From Streptomyces melanogenes (GTDB taxonomy: Bacteria > Actinomycetota > Actinomycetes > Streptomycetales > Streptomycetaceae), in the NCBI RefSeq assembly GCF_014649795.1, contig NZ_BMTS01000017.1, forward strand, positions 20,858 through 84,857: a DNA stretch of 64,000 nucleotides. The letters run 5' to 3'. A program made the position numbers and the translations under genes. Shown here in pieces: positions 8,464-17,537 of the stretch. Numbering within the stretch: the stretch's first letter is position 1; every line of letters starts with the position of its first letter. Under the pieces are notes generated by a model. That model had not been told where the DNA came from, ran no database searches, and was given only the letters and a program-made list of their open reading frames with translations.

Positions 8464-9194
8464 TGTCCCTGACGGACAAGGCCATCGAGCGGATCCGTGA
8501 ACTGATCCGCACCGGTGCACTGCCTCCGGGCTCGAAGCTGCCGCCCGAGCAGGACCTGGCAGACCAGCTGGGCCTGTCCCGCAACCTGGCCCGCGAGGCG
8601 GTCAAGGCGCTGGCCGTCGCACGGGTCCTGGAGGTCCGCCGGGGCGACGGCACCTACGTCACCAGCCTGCAGCCCAGCCTGCTCCTGGAGGGACTGGGCA
8701 GCGCGGTCGAACTCCTCCAGGGGGACTCGGCCGCCCTGCTGGACCTCATGGAGGTACGGCGGCTCCTCGAACCGCTCGCCACCGCGCTGGCGGCGACGCG
8801 GATCTCCGACGAGCAGTTGGCCGAGGTGAAACAGCACCTGGACGCCATGCGCGAGGCGCGCGAGGACGTCGAGCAACTCAACGCCCACGACGCCTCCTTC
8901 CATCGTGCCGTCGTCGCGGCCACGGGCAACGAGACCCTGCTCACCCTCCTCGAAGGCATCTCCGGACGTACGCTGCGCGCGCGCATCTGGCGCGGCCTGG
9001 TCGACGGCCAGGCCGCGGACCGGACCCTCGCCGAGCACGAGGCGATCTTCGCGGCGCTCTCGGACCGCGATGCCGCACTCAGCCAGGCCGCCGCGCTGCT
9101 GCACGTGAGCCACACCGAGCAGTGGCTGCGCGAACATCTGCGCAACGCCGAAGCCGTACGGGATGCTCTTCCTTCGACCGGGAAGCACGGCTGA
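8463..9194 (+). CDS. GntR/FadR-family transcriptional regulator
   Basis: This protein has 243 residues. An N-terminal winged helix lies at about residues 5-70 (GSKLPPEQDLADQLGLSRNL, EVRRGDGTYVTSL). A C-terminal all-helical FCD domain shows MEVRRLLEPLATALAA, the HDASFHRAVVAATGN metal/ligand motif and AEHEAIFAALSDRD. FCD regulators respond to small acids or sugar acids. The GTG start at 8463 overlaps the stop of the aldo/keto reductase, so the two are translationally coupled and this protein probably controls its own operon. Confidence 0.9.
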   Translation: MSLTDKAIERIRELIRTGALPPGSKLPPEQDLADQLGLSRNLAREAVKALAVARVLEVRRGDGTYVTSLQPSLLLEGLGSAVELLQGDSAALLDLMEVRRLLEPLATALAATRISDEQLAEVKQHLDAMREAREDVEQLNAHDASFHRAVVAATGNETLLTLLEGISGRTLRARIWRGLVDGQAADRTLAEHEAIFAALSDRDAALSQAAALLHVSHTEQWLREHLRNAEAVRDALPSTGKHG

Positions 9195-9687
9195 GCCAAA
9201 GACCGCTTTCGCAGCGATCCATCCCATGAAAGCGCTTCGACGCTGATGTAGTTGAGGTACGACCGGTTCAGAGATAGAGGGCGCCAGGGTGATCCGGCCC
9301 CGGCCCTCGAACGCAGCTGCGCACCCCGCCGCGCCGCACGCCACGAGGGCCGACCACCGCCCACCTGCCGCCACACCGGACCTGCTCGACCGCACTGATC
9401 TGTAGAAATCAGCCATCGAATCGAATCCGCGCCAAGGTTCCTGGCAAGCGGGATACCTCCCTTGACAGCCCACAGAGATGGGACCACTGTCTCCCCCCGA
9501 AACCTCTCTGCAACCCCACTGCACAGAACGGCACCTTCAAGCGCTTCCGGCTCGCCAGCACCCGGAGCGTCACCGCCGACGACAGGGCCACGTCCTGCAA
9601 CCAGTACAACCGCCTGGCGTCGACAGCGGCTTGCCCACCGGCGGGCCCGTTCACCGCACCCACTGTCCCCACCAGTGAGGAACGCTG
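9195..9687. other. 493-bp gap with a LacI-like half palindrome and a possible gene remnant
   Basis: Near 9226-9240 the sequence TGAAAGCGCTTCGA has the AAGCGCTT core of LacI-family operators. From about 9530 to 9687 the plus strand stays open and reads like the end of a secreted enzyme (NGTFKRFRLASTRSVTADD), stopping right at the start of the next gene. It has no start or upstream domain, so I treat it as a possible remnant, not a gene. Confidence 0.3.
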
Positions 9688-10812
9688 ATGAAGAAGTACT
9701 CCGCACTCCTGGCCGCGGCACTGACGGCCGCGCTCGGCGTGGGCGCCACAGCGCCCGCAGAAGCCGCCACCAGCACCGAGGCGCCCTCCGCCGCCGCACC
9801 CGCCGCCTTACGGCTGATGCCGTTGGGCGACTCAATCACCTGGGGCGTCGGCAGCCCGTCCGGCAACAGCTACCGGGACTTCCTGCGCGGCCAGCTGGCC
9901 GCCGAGGGGCACTCCCTCGACTTCGTCGGCTCGGGCCGCAACGGCACCATGTCCGACCCGGACAACGAGGGCCACTCCGGCTGGCGGATCGACCAGATCG
10001 CCGGCATCGCGGACTCCGTGCTGGCCCGCTACCGGCCGAACGTGGTCACCCTGGAGATCGGCACCAACGATCTGAACGGCGGTTATCAGATCCCGACCGC
10101 CGCCGACCGGCTCCGCGCGCTCATCGACCAGATCACCCGCGCCGCACCCGACGCGACCGTCCTCGTCGGCACCGTCATCGTCTCCACCAGCCCCACCGAA
10201 GAGGCCTACCGGCCCGCGTTCAACGCCAAGCTCCCCGCGATCGTCCAGGCCGAGCAGGCCGCCGGCAAGCACGTACGCCTGGTCGACATGAGCGCTCTGA
10301 CCGCGGCGGACCTGTCCGACTCCCTGCACCCCAACGACAGCGGCTTCCTCAAGATGGCGGACGCCTTCAACACCGGGGTCCAGGCAGCGGACGCGGCGGG
10401 CTGGATCAAACCACCGGTTCCCGTGGGCGGGCAACTGCGCTCCGGAGTCGCGGGGAAGTGCCTGGACGTCAACGGCGGCAACAGCGCCAACGGGACCGCC
10501 GTGCAGCTCTGGTCCTGCAACGGCTCCGACGCGCAGCTCTGGTCCGCGTACTCCGACGGCACCCTGCGGGCGCTCGGGAAGTGTCTCGACGCCACCGGCC
10601 TCGGCACCGCCAACGGCACGAAGATCCAGATCTGGGACTGCAACGGCGGCACCAACCAGCAGTGGCAGGCCTACAACGGGGGCTATCGCAACCCCGTCTC
10701 CGGCCGTTGCCTCGACGACCCCGGCGGGTCGACCGCCGACGGCACGCAACAGGTCCTGTGGGACTGCAACGGCGGCGTAAATCAGCAATGGACCACTCTG
10801 CCGGTCTTCTGA
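9688..10812 (+). CDS. Secreted SGNH-hydrolase (CE3-like acetylxylan esterase) with CBM13
   Basis: This protein has 374 residues. A Sec signal peptide (residues 1-26) precedes an SGNH/GDSL domain (about 40-235). Block I is LMPLGDSITWG with Ser49, the Gly block is VGSGRNGT, the Asn block is LEIGTNDLNGG, and the last block SDSLHPNDSGF carries the Asp/His pair. A ricin-type CBM13 follows (about 245-374) with three QxW repeats, each ending in a motif such as WDCNGGTNQQWQ. CE3 enzymes remove acetyl groups from xylan; CBM13 binds xylan. It is the first of a run of plus-strand hemicellulase genes. It could also act on other esters. Confidence 0.87.
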   Translation: MKKYSALLAAALTAALGVGATAPAEAATSTEAPSAAAPAALRLMPLGDSITWGVGSPSGNSYRDFLRGQLAAEGHSLDFVGSGRNGTMSDPDNEGHSGWRIDQIAGIADSVLARYRPNVVTLEIGTNDLNGGYQIPTAADRLRALIDQITRAAPDATVLVGTVIVSTSPTEEAYRPAFNAKLPAIVQAEQAAGKHVRLVDMSALTAADLSDSLHPNDSGFLKMADAFNTGVQAADAAGWIKPPVPVGGQLRSGVAGKCLDVNGGNSANGTAVQLWSCNGSDAQLWSAYSDGTLRALGKCLDATGLGTANGTKIQIWDCNGGTNQQWQAYNGGYRNPVSGRCLDDPGGSTADGTQQVLWDCNGGVNQQWTTLPVF

Positions 10813-10909
10813 ACTCCGTGACTTGGCAGCGCCACGGCTCCGTCCCGTGATCGGTGCCTCTCTCCCCAGTGCTCCCTGCTTCTCCCCCACGCACAAGGAG
10901 TGATCCCCC

Positions 10910-12376
10910 ATGTCCTGGCTCAGCAAGGAGCCCCGTCTCCGCAGGACCCTGGTCTCGGCCGCCGGTCTGACCGTCGGCACCGCACTGGCCCTGGCCGGAA
11001 CAGTGGCCCCACAGGCCCATGCGGCTCCCGGCACGCTCGGTGCGGCCGCCGCCGCCAACGGCCGCTATTTCGGCACGGCCGTGGCTGCCGGGAGGCTCAG
11101 CGACGCGACGTACTCCACGATTCTCGACCGGGAGTTCAACATGATCACCCCGGAGAACGAGATGAAGTGGGACACCACCGAGCCCTCACGCGGCAACTTC
11201 AACTTCGGCCCGGCCGACGGGATAGTCAGCCACGCCACCGCGCACGGTCAGCGGATGCGCGGCCACACGCTGGTGTGGCACTCGCAGCTGCCCGGCTGGG
11301 TCAACAGCATCAGGGACGCGAACACGCTGCGCGGTGTGATGAACAACCACATCACCAGCGAGATGAACCACTTCAAGGGCAAGATCTACGCCTGGGACGT
11401 GGTCAACGAGGCCTTCGCCGACGGCTCCACCCAGCACCGCAGCTCGGTGTTCCAGAACGTGCTCGGCAACGGCTTCATCGAGGAGGCGTTCCGCACCGCG
11501 CGGGCCGCCGACCCGTCGGCCAAGCTCTGCTACAACGACTACAACATCGAGAACTGGACCGACGCCAAGACGCAGGGCGTCTACGCGATGGTGAAGGACT
11601 TCAAGTCGCGCGGCGTGCCCATCGACTGCGTCGGCCTCCAGAGCCACTTCGGCGCCGGCGGCCCGCCGGCGAGCTTCCGGACCACCCTGTCCAACTTCGC
11701 CGCCCTCGGGGTCGACGTCCAGATCACCGAACTCGACATCGCCCAGGCACCGCCGACCGCCTACGCCAACACGGTCCAGGCGTGCCTGAACGTCGCCCGC
11801 TGCACCGGCCTCACCGCGTGGGGGATCAGGGACACCGACTCGTGGCGGCCGGGGGAGAACCCGCTGCTGTTCGACGGCAACGGCAACAAGAAGTCGGCCT
11901 ACGGCGCCACCCTGTCCGCACTGGGCGGCAGCACCGGCAATCCCGGGGGCATCGTCTCGGGCACGGTGTACTCGCTGGGCAGTGTGGCCGCCTCCCGGGT
12001 GCTGGATGTTCCGGGCGGTCAGACGGCGAACGGCACCCCTGTGCAGGTCTGGGATGCCAACGGCGGTGCGAACCAGCAGTGGCGGGCGGATCAGAACGGC
12101 GACGGCTCGTACACGCTGACGAACATCGGCAGCGGGCGGGTCCTGGACGAGCCGGGCGATCAGACGGGCAACGGCACCCGCATGCAGATCTGGGACGGCC
12201 ACAGCGGTGCGAACCAGCACTGGCGGGCGAGCCAGAACGGCGACGGCTCGTACACCTTGACCAACGTCGCTTCCGGGCGGGCGCTGGATGTCCCCGCAGG
12301 GCAGAGCGCCAACGGGACCCCTGTCCAGGTCTGGGACTCCAGCGGCGCCGCCAACCAGCACTGGAACTTCAGGTGA
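10910..12376 (+). CDS. Secreted GH10 endo-1,4-beta-xylanase with CBM13
   Basis: This 488-residue enzyme hydrolyses the xylan backbone outside the cell. A signal peptide (about 1-38, ending AHA-A) is followed by a GH10 barrel (about 40-340). ITPENEMKWD is the substrate-binding strand, the acid/base Glu167 is in AWDVVNEAFA, and the nucleophile Glu274 is in VQITELDIAQ. A linker leads to a CBM13 trefoil (about 350-488) with three repeats each ending NQQW or NQHW. The layout equals the well-known XlnA type of Streptomyces. AAGGAG lies 10 bases before the ATG. The CBM repeats are close copies at the DNA level, which suggests recent repeat homogenisation. Confidence 0.96.
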   Translation: MSWLSKEPRLRRTLVSAAGLTVGTALALAGTVAPQAHAAPGTLGAAAAANGRYFGTAVAAGRLSDATYSTILDREFNMITPENEMKWDTTEPSRGNFNFGPADGIVSHATAHGQRMRGHTLVWHSQLPGWVNSIRDANTLRGVMNNHITSEMNHFKGKIYAWDVVNEAFADGSTQHRSSVFQNVLGNGFIEEAFRTARAADPSAKLCYNDYNIENWTDAKTQGVYAMVKDFKSRGVPIDCVGLQSHFGAGGPPASFRTTLSNFAALGVDVQITELDIAQAPPTAYANTVQACLNVARCTGLTAWGIRDTDSWRPGENPLLFDGNGNKKSAYGATLSALGGSTGNPGGIVSGTVYSLGSVAASRVLDVPGGQTANGTPVQVWDANGGANQQWRADQNGDGSYTLTNIGSGRVLDEPGDQTGNGTRMQIWDGHSGANQHWRASQNGDGSYTLTNVASGRALDVPAGQSANGTPVQVWDSSGAANQHWNFR

Positions 12377-12467
12377 GGTGAGGCAGCAGCCCACCGCTCG
12401 CCCCGGCCCCGTGTCGCGGCAGGCGCACACGGGCGACCGACTCCCCCGACGGAACAAGGAGAACCAG

Positions 12468-13487
12468 TTGAGAGCCAAATCCCTCGTCATGCCCTTTGTG
12501 GCCGCAGCACTTCTCGTCATGACCGCCGCCGGAACGGCACTGAGCAGCAGCCCGGACGCGGGCAGGTCGCCCACCAGTGTCAGCGCCGCCGCACCGACCA
12601 CCGGATGCGGCAAGGCTCCGACCCTGACCAGCGGTACGCACACGATCTCCAGCAGCGGCCAGAACCGCGGCTACATCCTCCGGGTGCCCGCCAACTACGA
12701 CCAGAACCACCCCTACCGGCTGGTGTTCGGCTTCCACTGGCTGGGCGGCACCGCCAACGAGGTCGACTCGGGCGGAACCGACGGCTACAACTGGTCCTAC
12801 TACGGACTCAGGCGGCTGGCGGACGGCGCGAACAACAGCACGATCTTCGTGGCACCCCAGGGCATCAACAACGGCTGGGCGAATTCAGGCGGTCAGGACC
12901 TGACCTTCGTCGACGACATGGTCCGCCAGCTCGAGACGGGCCTGTGCATCGACACCACGCAGCTCTTTTCCACGGGATTCAGCTACGGCGGTGCCATGTC
13001 GTACGCACTCGCCTGCGCCCGGGCGACGGTCTTCCGCGCGGTCGCGGTCTACTCCGGCGCGAACCTCAGCGGGTGCGCCGGCGGCACCCAGCCCATCGCG
13101 TACATGGGGCTCCACGGCCTCCGGGACAACGTGCTGCCCATCTCCTCGGGACGGGCGCTGCGCGACACGTTCGCCAAGGCCAACGGCTGCACCCAGCAGA
13201 ACCCGCCCGAGCCGGCGTACGGCAGCCTGACGCACATCGTCACCGCCTACTCCGGTTGCAGGACCGGGTATCCGGTCGTGTGGGCCGCGTTCGACGGAGC
13301 CGGTCACGACCCCGGCCCGATAGACGGGTCCACCGGTGACGGCTGGCGCACCTGGACCTCGGGAGAGGTATGGAAGTTCTTCTCGCAGTTCAAGTCGACG
13401 ACCACTCCCCCACGCCCACCGGCAAGCAGCTCATGGTCTAGGGCGACAAGCGTCTGGGCGCCGCGGACGAACACGGAACCCCGGTGA
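12468..13487 (+). CDS. Secreted CE1-type esterase (feruloyl/acetylxylan esterase, PHB-depolymerase fold)
   Basis: This protein has 339 residues. The TTG at 12468 follows AAGGAGAACCAG and begins a signal peptide (MRAKSLVMPFVAAALLVMTA). The alpha/beta hydrolase domain shows the oxyanion segment LVFGFHWLGGTAN, the nucleophile Ser172 in FSTGFSYGGAMSY, and a likely catalytic His in FDGAGHDPG. Esterases of this type free ferulate or acetate from arabinoxylan, which fits the GH10 and GH62 neighbours. After the Thr/Pro linker the last 20 residues look like noise. In the neighbouring frame, broken by TAG, the sequence resembles a CBM13 start, so a C-terminal module was probably lost by frameshift. The catalytic domain looks intact. 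Confidence 0.82.
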   Translation: MRAKSLVMPFVAAALLVMTAAGTALSSSPDAGRSPTSVSAAAPTTGCGKAPTLTSGTHTISSSGQNRGYILRVPANYDQNHPYRLVFGFHWLGGTANEVDSGGTDGYNWSYYGLRRLADGANNSTIFVAPQGINNGWANSGGQDLTFVDDMVRQLETGLCIDTTQLFSTGFSYGGAMSYALACARATVFRAVAVYSGANLSGCAGGTQPIAYMGLHGLRDNVLPISSGRALRDTFAKANGCTQQNPPEPAYGSLTHIVTAYSGCRTGYPVVWAAFDGAGHDPGPIDGSTGDGWRTWTSGEVWKFFSQFKSTTTPPRPPASSSWSRATSVWAPRTNTEPR

Positions 13488-13598
13488 GTCGCGGTCACAA
13501 CTCCCGTACCGCCCGCACCTGTTGACGACTCCTCCGCACATCACTACTGTCCGCCTCAAATCTTCGATCCATCGACCCACGTTCGGTATTTCGAATCT

Positions 13599-13612
13599 TG
13601 GGAGCGCTCCCA
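13599..13612. promoter_or_regulatory. CebR-type operator TGGGAGCGCTCCCA
   Basis: This is a perfect 14-bp palindrome identical to the CebR consensus of streptomycetes, 115 bp before the GH62 start. CebR is the LacI-family cellobiose-responsive repressor. The site should control the GH62-GH9 transcript. Confidence 0.85.
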
Positions 13613-13726
13613 GTCCCCCACGTCACCCACCGCGTCCGCCGGGATGCCCACTAGCGCTTCCAGTCCCAGGGCGGCCAGCAGCAGACCCCCGGCGCACCGG
13701 CGACCGCAACGACGAAGGAGATGCAG

Positions 13727-15265
13727 ATGACGCGCAAGCGCTCACCCCGCACGACCGCCTGGCGAAGGCGCGGCAGGCGAAGCACGGTGCTCGGCACGGT
13801 AACCGTCCTGCTGGCGGGGCTCCTGGCCGCCCTCGGCGCGACCGGAATGGCGCGGGCCGCCACCGTGGATCCGAACGCGTGGTACGTGCTGGTCAACCGG
13901 GGCAGCGGGAAGGCCCTGGAGGTGTCCGGCGCGGCCACCGGCGACGGCGCACGCCTCACCCAGGCGACCCGCACCGACGGGGCCCAGCAGCGGTTCCAGT
14001 TCGTCGACTCGGGCGACGGCTACTACCGGCTGCGGGCCCAGCACTCGAACAAGGTGCTGGACGTCTACTCCCACTCCACCGCCGACGGGGCGGACATCGT
14101 GCAGTGGAGCGACCACAACGGCACCAACCAGCAGTTCCGGCTCGCCGATTCACCGGACGGCCACGTCCGGCTGATCAACCGCAACAGCGGCAAAGCCGTC
14201 GAGGTACAGGGCGGCTCCACCGCGGACGGCGCCAAGGTCGTGCAGTACGCCGACTGGGGCGGAGCCAACCAGCAGTGGCAACCGGTCCGCGTCGGTTCCG
14301 GCGGCGGCTCTCTGCCGTCGACGTTCCGCTGGTCCTCCAGCGGCGTGCTGGCCGGTCCGAAGCCGGACGCCCAGCATCCGCAGACACTGGCGATCAAGGA
14401 CTTCTCGGTCATCCGGTACAACAACCAGTGGCTGACCTACGCGACGACCGCCAGCCCGTCCGGCTGGGGTCTGGTGCAGTTCGCCTTCAACGACTGGTCC
14501 CAGGCGGCCTCCGCGCCGCACACCTACCTCGACACCTCGCCCATGGGCCCCGGTTACCGGGCCGCGCCACAGGTGTTCTACTTCGCGCCGCAGAACCTGT
14601 GGTACATGGTCTACCAGACCGGTCCGCCCACCTACTCCACCAGCACCAACCCCGCCGACCCGCACTCCTGGTCCGCGCCGCGCACCTTCATCTCCCAGGA
14701 GCCGCCGATCGTCACCCAGAACAAGGGCCCCGGCACCTGGATCGACTTCTGGGTCATCTGCGACACGTCCGACTGCCACCTGTTCTTCAGCGACGACAAC
14801 GGCCACGTCTACCGCGCCCACACCAGCCTGGCGAACTTCCCGAACGGCTTCACGGACACCCACATCGTCCTGTCGGACAGCCGGTTCAACCTGTTCGAGG
14901 CGAGCAACGTGTACAAGGTTGCCGGACGCGACCAGTACCTGCTCGTCCAGGAGGCCATCGGCTCCTCCGGCCGACGCTACTTCCGCTCCTTCACCTCCCC
15001 CTCGCTCACCGGCAGCTGGACCCCCTTGGCCGCCACCGAGAACGAACCCTTCGCCGGCCGCGCCAACGTCACCTTCCCCGGCGGCGCCTGGACACAGGAC
15101 ATCAGCCACGGCGAGATGGTCCGCGCCGGCAACGACCAGAGCCTCACCATCGATCCGTGCCGCCTCCAGTACGTCTACCAGGGCATGGACCCCAACGCCG
15201 GGGGCGACTACCTCCGCCTGCCCTGGCGCATGGGACTGCTCACCCAGACCAACTCCCCCTGCTGA
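13727..15265 (+). CDS. Secreted GH62 alpha-L-arabinofuranosidase with N-terminal CBM13
   Basis: This protein has about 512 residues. A long signal peptide (basic head RRRGRRS, cleavage near ARA-A) precedes a CBM13 trefoil (about 45-185) whose repeats end QQRFQF, NQQFRL and NQQWQP. A GH62 five-bladed propeller follows (about 195-512), with IKDFSVIRYNNQWLTYA, PQVFYFAPQNLWYMVYQTG, GTWIDFWVICD and DISHGEMVRAG. GH62 removes arabinose side chains from arabinoxylan, clearing the way for the xylanases. ATG at 13727 is preferred because AAGGAG is six bases upstream; the ATG at 13721 touches the site. It is 25 bp from the GH9 gene, so an operon is likely. Confidence 0.94.
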   Translation: MTRKRSPRTTAWRRRGRRSTVLGTVTVLLAGLLAALGATGMARAATVDPNAWYVLVNRGSGKALEVSGAATGDGARLTQATRTDGAQQRFQFVDSGDGYYRLRAQHSNKVLDVYSHSTADGADIVQWSDHNGTNQQFRLADSPDGHVRLINRNSGKAVEVQGGSTADGAKVVQYADWGGANQQWQPVRVGSGGGSLPSTFRWSSSGVLAGPKPDAQHPQTLAIKDFSVIRYNNQWLTYATTASPSGWGLVQFAFNDWSQAASAPHTYLDTSPMGPGYRAAPQVFYFAPQNLWYMVYQTGPPTYSTSTNPADPHSWSAPRTFISQEPPIVTQNKGPGTWIDFWVICDTSDCHLFFSDDNGHVYRAHTSLANFPNGFTDTHIVLSDSRFNLFEASNVYKVAGRDQYLLVQEAIGSSGRRYFRSFTSPSLTGSWTPLAATENEPFAGRANVTFPGGAWTQDISHGEMVRAGNDQSLTIDPCRLQYVYQGMDPNAGGDYLRLPWRMGLLTQTNSPC

Positions 15266-15290
15266 CCCCGCCGACGCCCCGGAGCCGCTC

Positions 15291-17444
15291 ATGCCCCCCA
15301 CCGCTTCGTCACGCCATCCCAGACGCCTCGCCGCCGCCGCGCTGACGGGTTCCCTCCTGATCGGCGGCCTGCTGTCCGCGCCCGCCTCGGCCGCCGCCAC
15401 CTCCGCGGCGGCGACCACGGCCGTGCGCGTCAACCAGTTCGGCTATCTGCCGGACGGCCCCAAGCGCGCCACCGTCGTCACCACCGCCGCCCAGTCGCTC
15501 GCCTGGCAGCTGCGCAACGCCTCCGGGACGGTCGTCGCCTCGGGGGCGACCGCCCCGCGCGGCGCGGACGCCCCCTCCGGCCAGTCCGTCCAGGTGGCCG
15601 ACTTCTCCTCGTACCGGGGGTCCGGCTCGGGATACGTCCTGGCGGTGGACGGCAGCGGCAGCGTGCCCTTCGACATCCGCGCGAACCTGTACGACACGCT
15701 GCGCTCCGACGCGATGGCGTTCTTCTACCACCAGCGCAGCGGCATCCCCATCGACGCCTCTCTGGTGGGCTCCGCCTACGCCCGCCCGGCCGGACACCTC
15801 GGCGTCGCACCCAACAAGGGCGACACGTCCGTGCCGTGCCAGGCCACCGTGTGCGACTACACCCAGGACGTCAGGGGCGGTTGGTACGACGCGGGCGACC
15901 ACGGCAAGTACGTGGTCAACGGGGGCATATCCACCTGGCTGATGGTCAACTCCTTCGAGCGGGCCAAACGCGCGGGCGGGCAGGCGGCCCTGGGAGATTC
16001 GACCCTGCGCGTCCCCGAGCGCGGCAACGGCATACCCGACGTCCTCGACGAGGCGCGCTGGGAGCTGGACTTCCTGATGCGGATGCAGGTGCCCGAGGGC
16101 AAGCCGTACGCGGGCCTGGCGTTCCACAAGGTCCACGACGCGGCCTGGACCGGCATGCCGCTCCGCCCCGACCAGGACGCCCAGGCGCGCGAGCTGCACC
16201 GCCCGTCCACGGCGGCGACCCTCAACCTCGCGGCGGCCGCCGCGCAGTGCGCCCGGGTCTTCCGGCCGTACGACGCCGCGTTCGCCGACCGCTGCCTGTC
16301 GGCCGCCCGCCGGGCCTGGCGGGCAGCCCAGTCCAACCCGGCCCTGTACGCGCCCGATGCCGACAGCACGGGCGGCGGCGCCTACGGCGACACCCAGGTC
16401 ACCGACGAGTTCTACTGGGCGGCGGCCGAGCTGTACGCCACGACCGGCGAGAGCGGCTACCGGGACGCGGTCACCTCCTCCACCTGGCACACCTCCCCGA
16501 CCGCCTTCTCCGCCTACGGCTTCGGCTGGGCGGACACGGCCGCCCTCGGCCGCCTCACCCTGGCCACCGTCCCCAACGGGCTGCCCGCCACGGACCTGGC
16601 CCGCGTCCGCTCCTCGGTGACCTCCGCCGCCGACGGCTACCTGTCCCGGATGGCCGCCCAGGGGTACGCGGTGCCCGTCCCGGTGGACGGCTACTTCTGG
16701 GGCTCCAACGGAGAGGTCGCGGGCGACGCGGTCGTCATGGCCGTCGCCGGGGAGCTGACGGGCGACGGCCGCTACCGCACGGGCGCGCTGGAGACCATGG
16801 ACTACCTGCTCGGCCGCAACGCCCTGGGCCAGTCCTACGTATCCGGCTACGGCACGACGTCCTCGCAGAACCAGCACCACCGCTTCTGGGCCCACCAGTT
16901 GGACGCCTCGCTGCCCCATCCCCCGGCGGGGTCGCTCGCGGGCGGTCCCGACAGCGGGCTCCAGGATCCGGTGGCGAAGGAGAAGCTGCCGGGCTGCGCG
17001 CCCGCCGCCTGCTACGTCGACGACATCGGCTCGTACTCGACCAACGAGGTGGCGGTCAACTGGAACGCCCCGCTGGCCTGGCTGGCCGCCTACGCCGCCG
17101 AGCGGACCTCCACCGGCGAACCCCCCACCGGTGCCTGCACGGTGACCTACCGCAGCGACAACGTCTGGAGCACCGGCTTCACCGCGACCGTCACGGTCAA
17201 GAACACCAGCCCCACCGCTGTGGACGGCTGGCAGCTGCACTGGACCTACCCGGGCGAGCAGCGCGTCACCAGCGCCTGGAACGCGACCGTCACCCAGAAC
17301 GGCGCCGCGGTCGTCGCCCGCGACGCCGGTTGGAACCGGACCATCGCCCCCGGCACGACAGTGAGCTTCGGAGTCCAGGGAACACACACCGGGACCACTC
17401 CCCCGCCCACGGCCTTCAGCCTGAACGGGAGCACCTGCACCTGA
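15291..17444 (+). CDS. Secreted GH9 cellulase with CBM2
   Basis: This 717-residue beta-1,4-glucanase has a signal peptide (1-36), a CelD N-terminal Ig-like domain (about 43-130, VRVNQFGYLPDGPKRA), a GH9 (alpha/alpha)6 barrel (about 135-600) and a CBM2 (about 615-717). GGWYDAGDHGKYV carries the catalytic Asp pair (D200, D203). QNQHHRFWAHQ is the conserved His block and the proton donor Glu lies in SYSTNEVAVNWNAP. The CBM2 has paired terminal cysteines and exposed Trp (GWQLHWTYPGEQ). GGAG sits six bases before the ATG. Under the CebR box at 13599 it is probably co-expressed with the GH62 enzyme. Confidence 0.95.
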   Translation: MPPTASSRHPRRLAAAALTGSLLIGGLLSAPASAAATSAAATTAVRVNQFGYLPDGPKRATVVTTAAQSLAWQLRNASGTVVASGATAPRGADAPSGQSVQVADFSSYRGSGSGYVLAVDGSGSVPFDIRANLYDTLRSDAMAFFYHQRSGIPIDASLVGSAYARPAGHLGVAPNKGDTSVPCQATVCDYTQDVRGGWYDAGDHGKYVVNGGISTWLMVNSFERAKRAGGQAALGDSTLRVPERGNGIPDVLDEARWELDFLMRMQVPEGKPYAGLAFHKVHDAAWTGMPLRPDQDAQARELHRPSTAATLNLAAAAAQCARVFRPYDAAFADRCLSAARRAWRAAQSNPALYAPDADSTGGGAYGDTQVTDEFYWAAAELYATTGESGYRDAVTSSTWHTSPTAFSAYGFGWADTAALGRLTLATVPNGLPATDLARVRSSVTSAADGYLSRMAAQGYAVPVPVDGYFWGSNGEVAGDAVVMAVAGELTGDGRYRTGALETMDYLLGRNALGQSYVSGYGTTSSQNQHHRFWAHQLDASLPHPPAGSLAGGPDSGLQDPVAKEKLPGCAPAACYVDDIGSYSTNEVAVNWNAPLAWLAAYAAERTSTGEPPTGACTVTYRSDNVWSTGFTATVTVKNTSPTAVDGWQLHWTYPGEQRVTSAWNATVTQNGAAVVARDAGWNRTIAPGTTVSFGVQGTHTGTTPPPTAFSLNGSTCT

Positions 17445-17537
17445 TCCACGGTCGGCCGGGCCGGGGCGCACCAGAGCGCACCGGCCCGGCCGCCGCCGTA
17501 CCACCCGACCGTGTCACGCACCTTCCGGGAGGACCCC

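Noticed and set aside
8445..9524. Long minus-strand frame opposite the GntR gene
   Set aside because: Antisense shadow without ribosome site or domain; the plus-strand GntR protein is clear.
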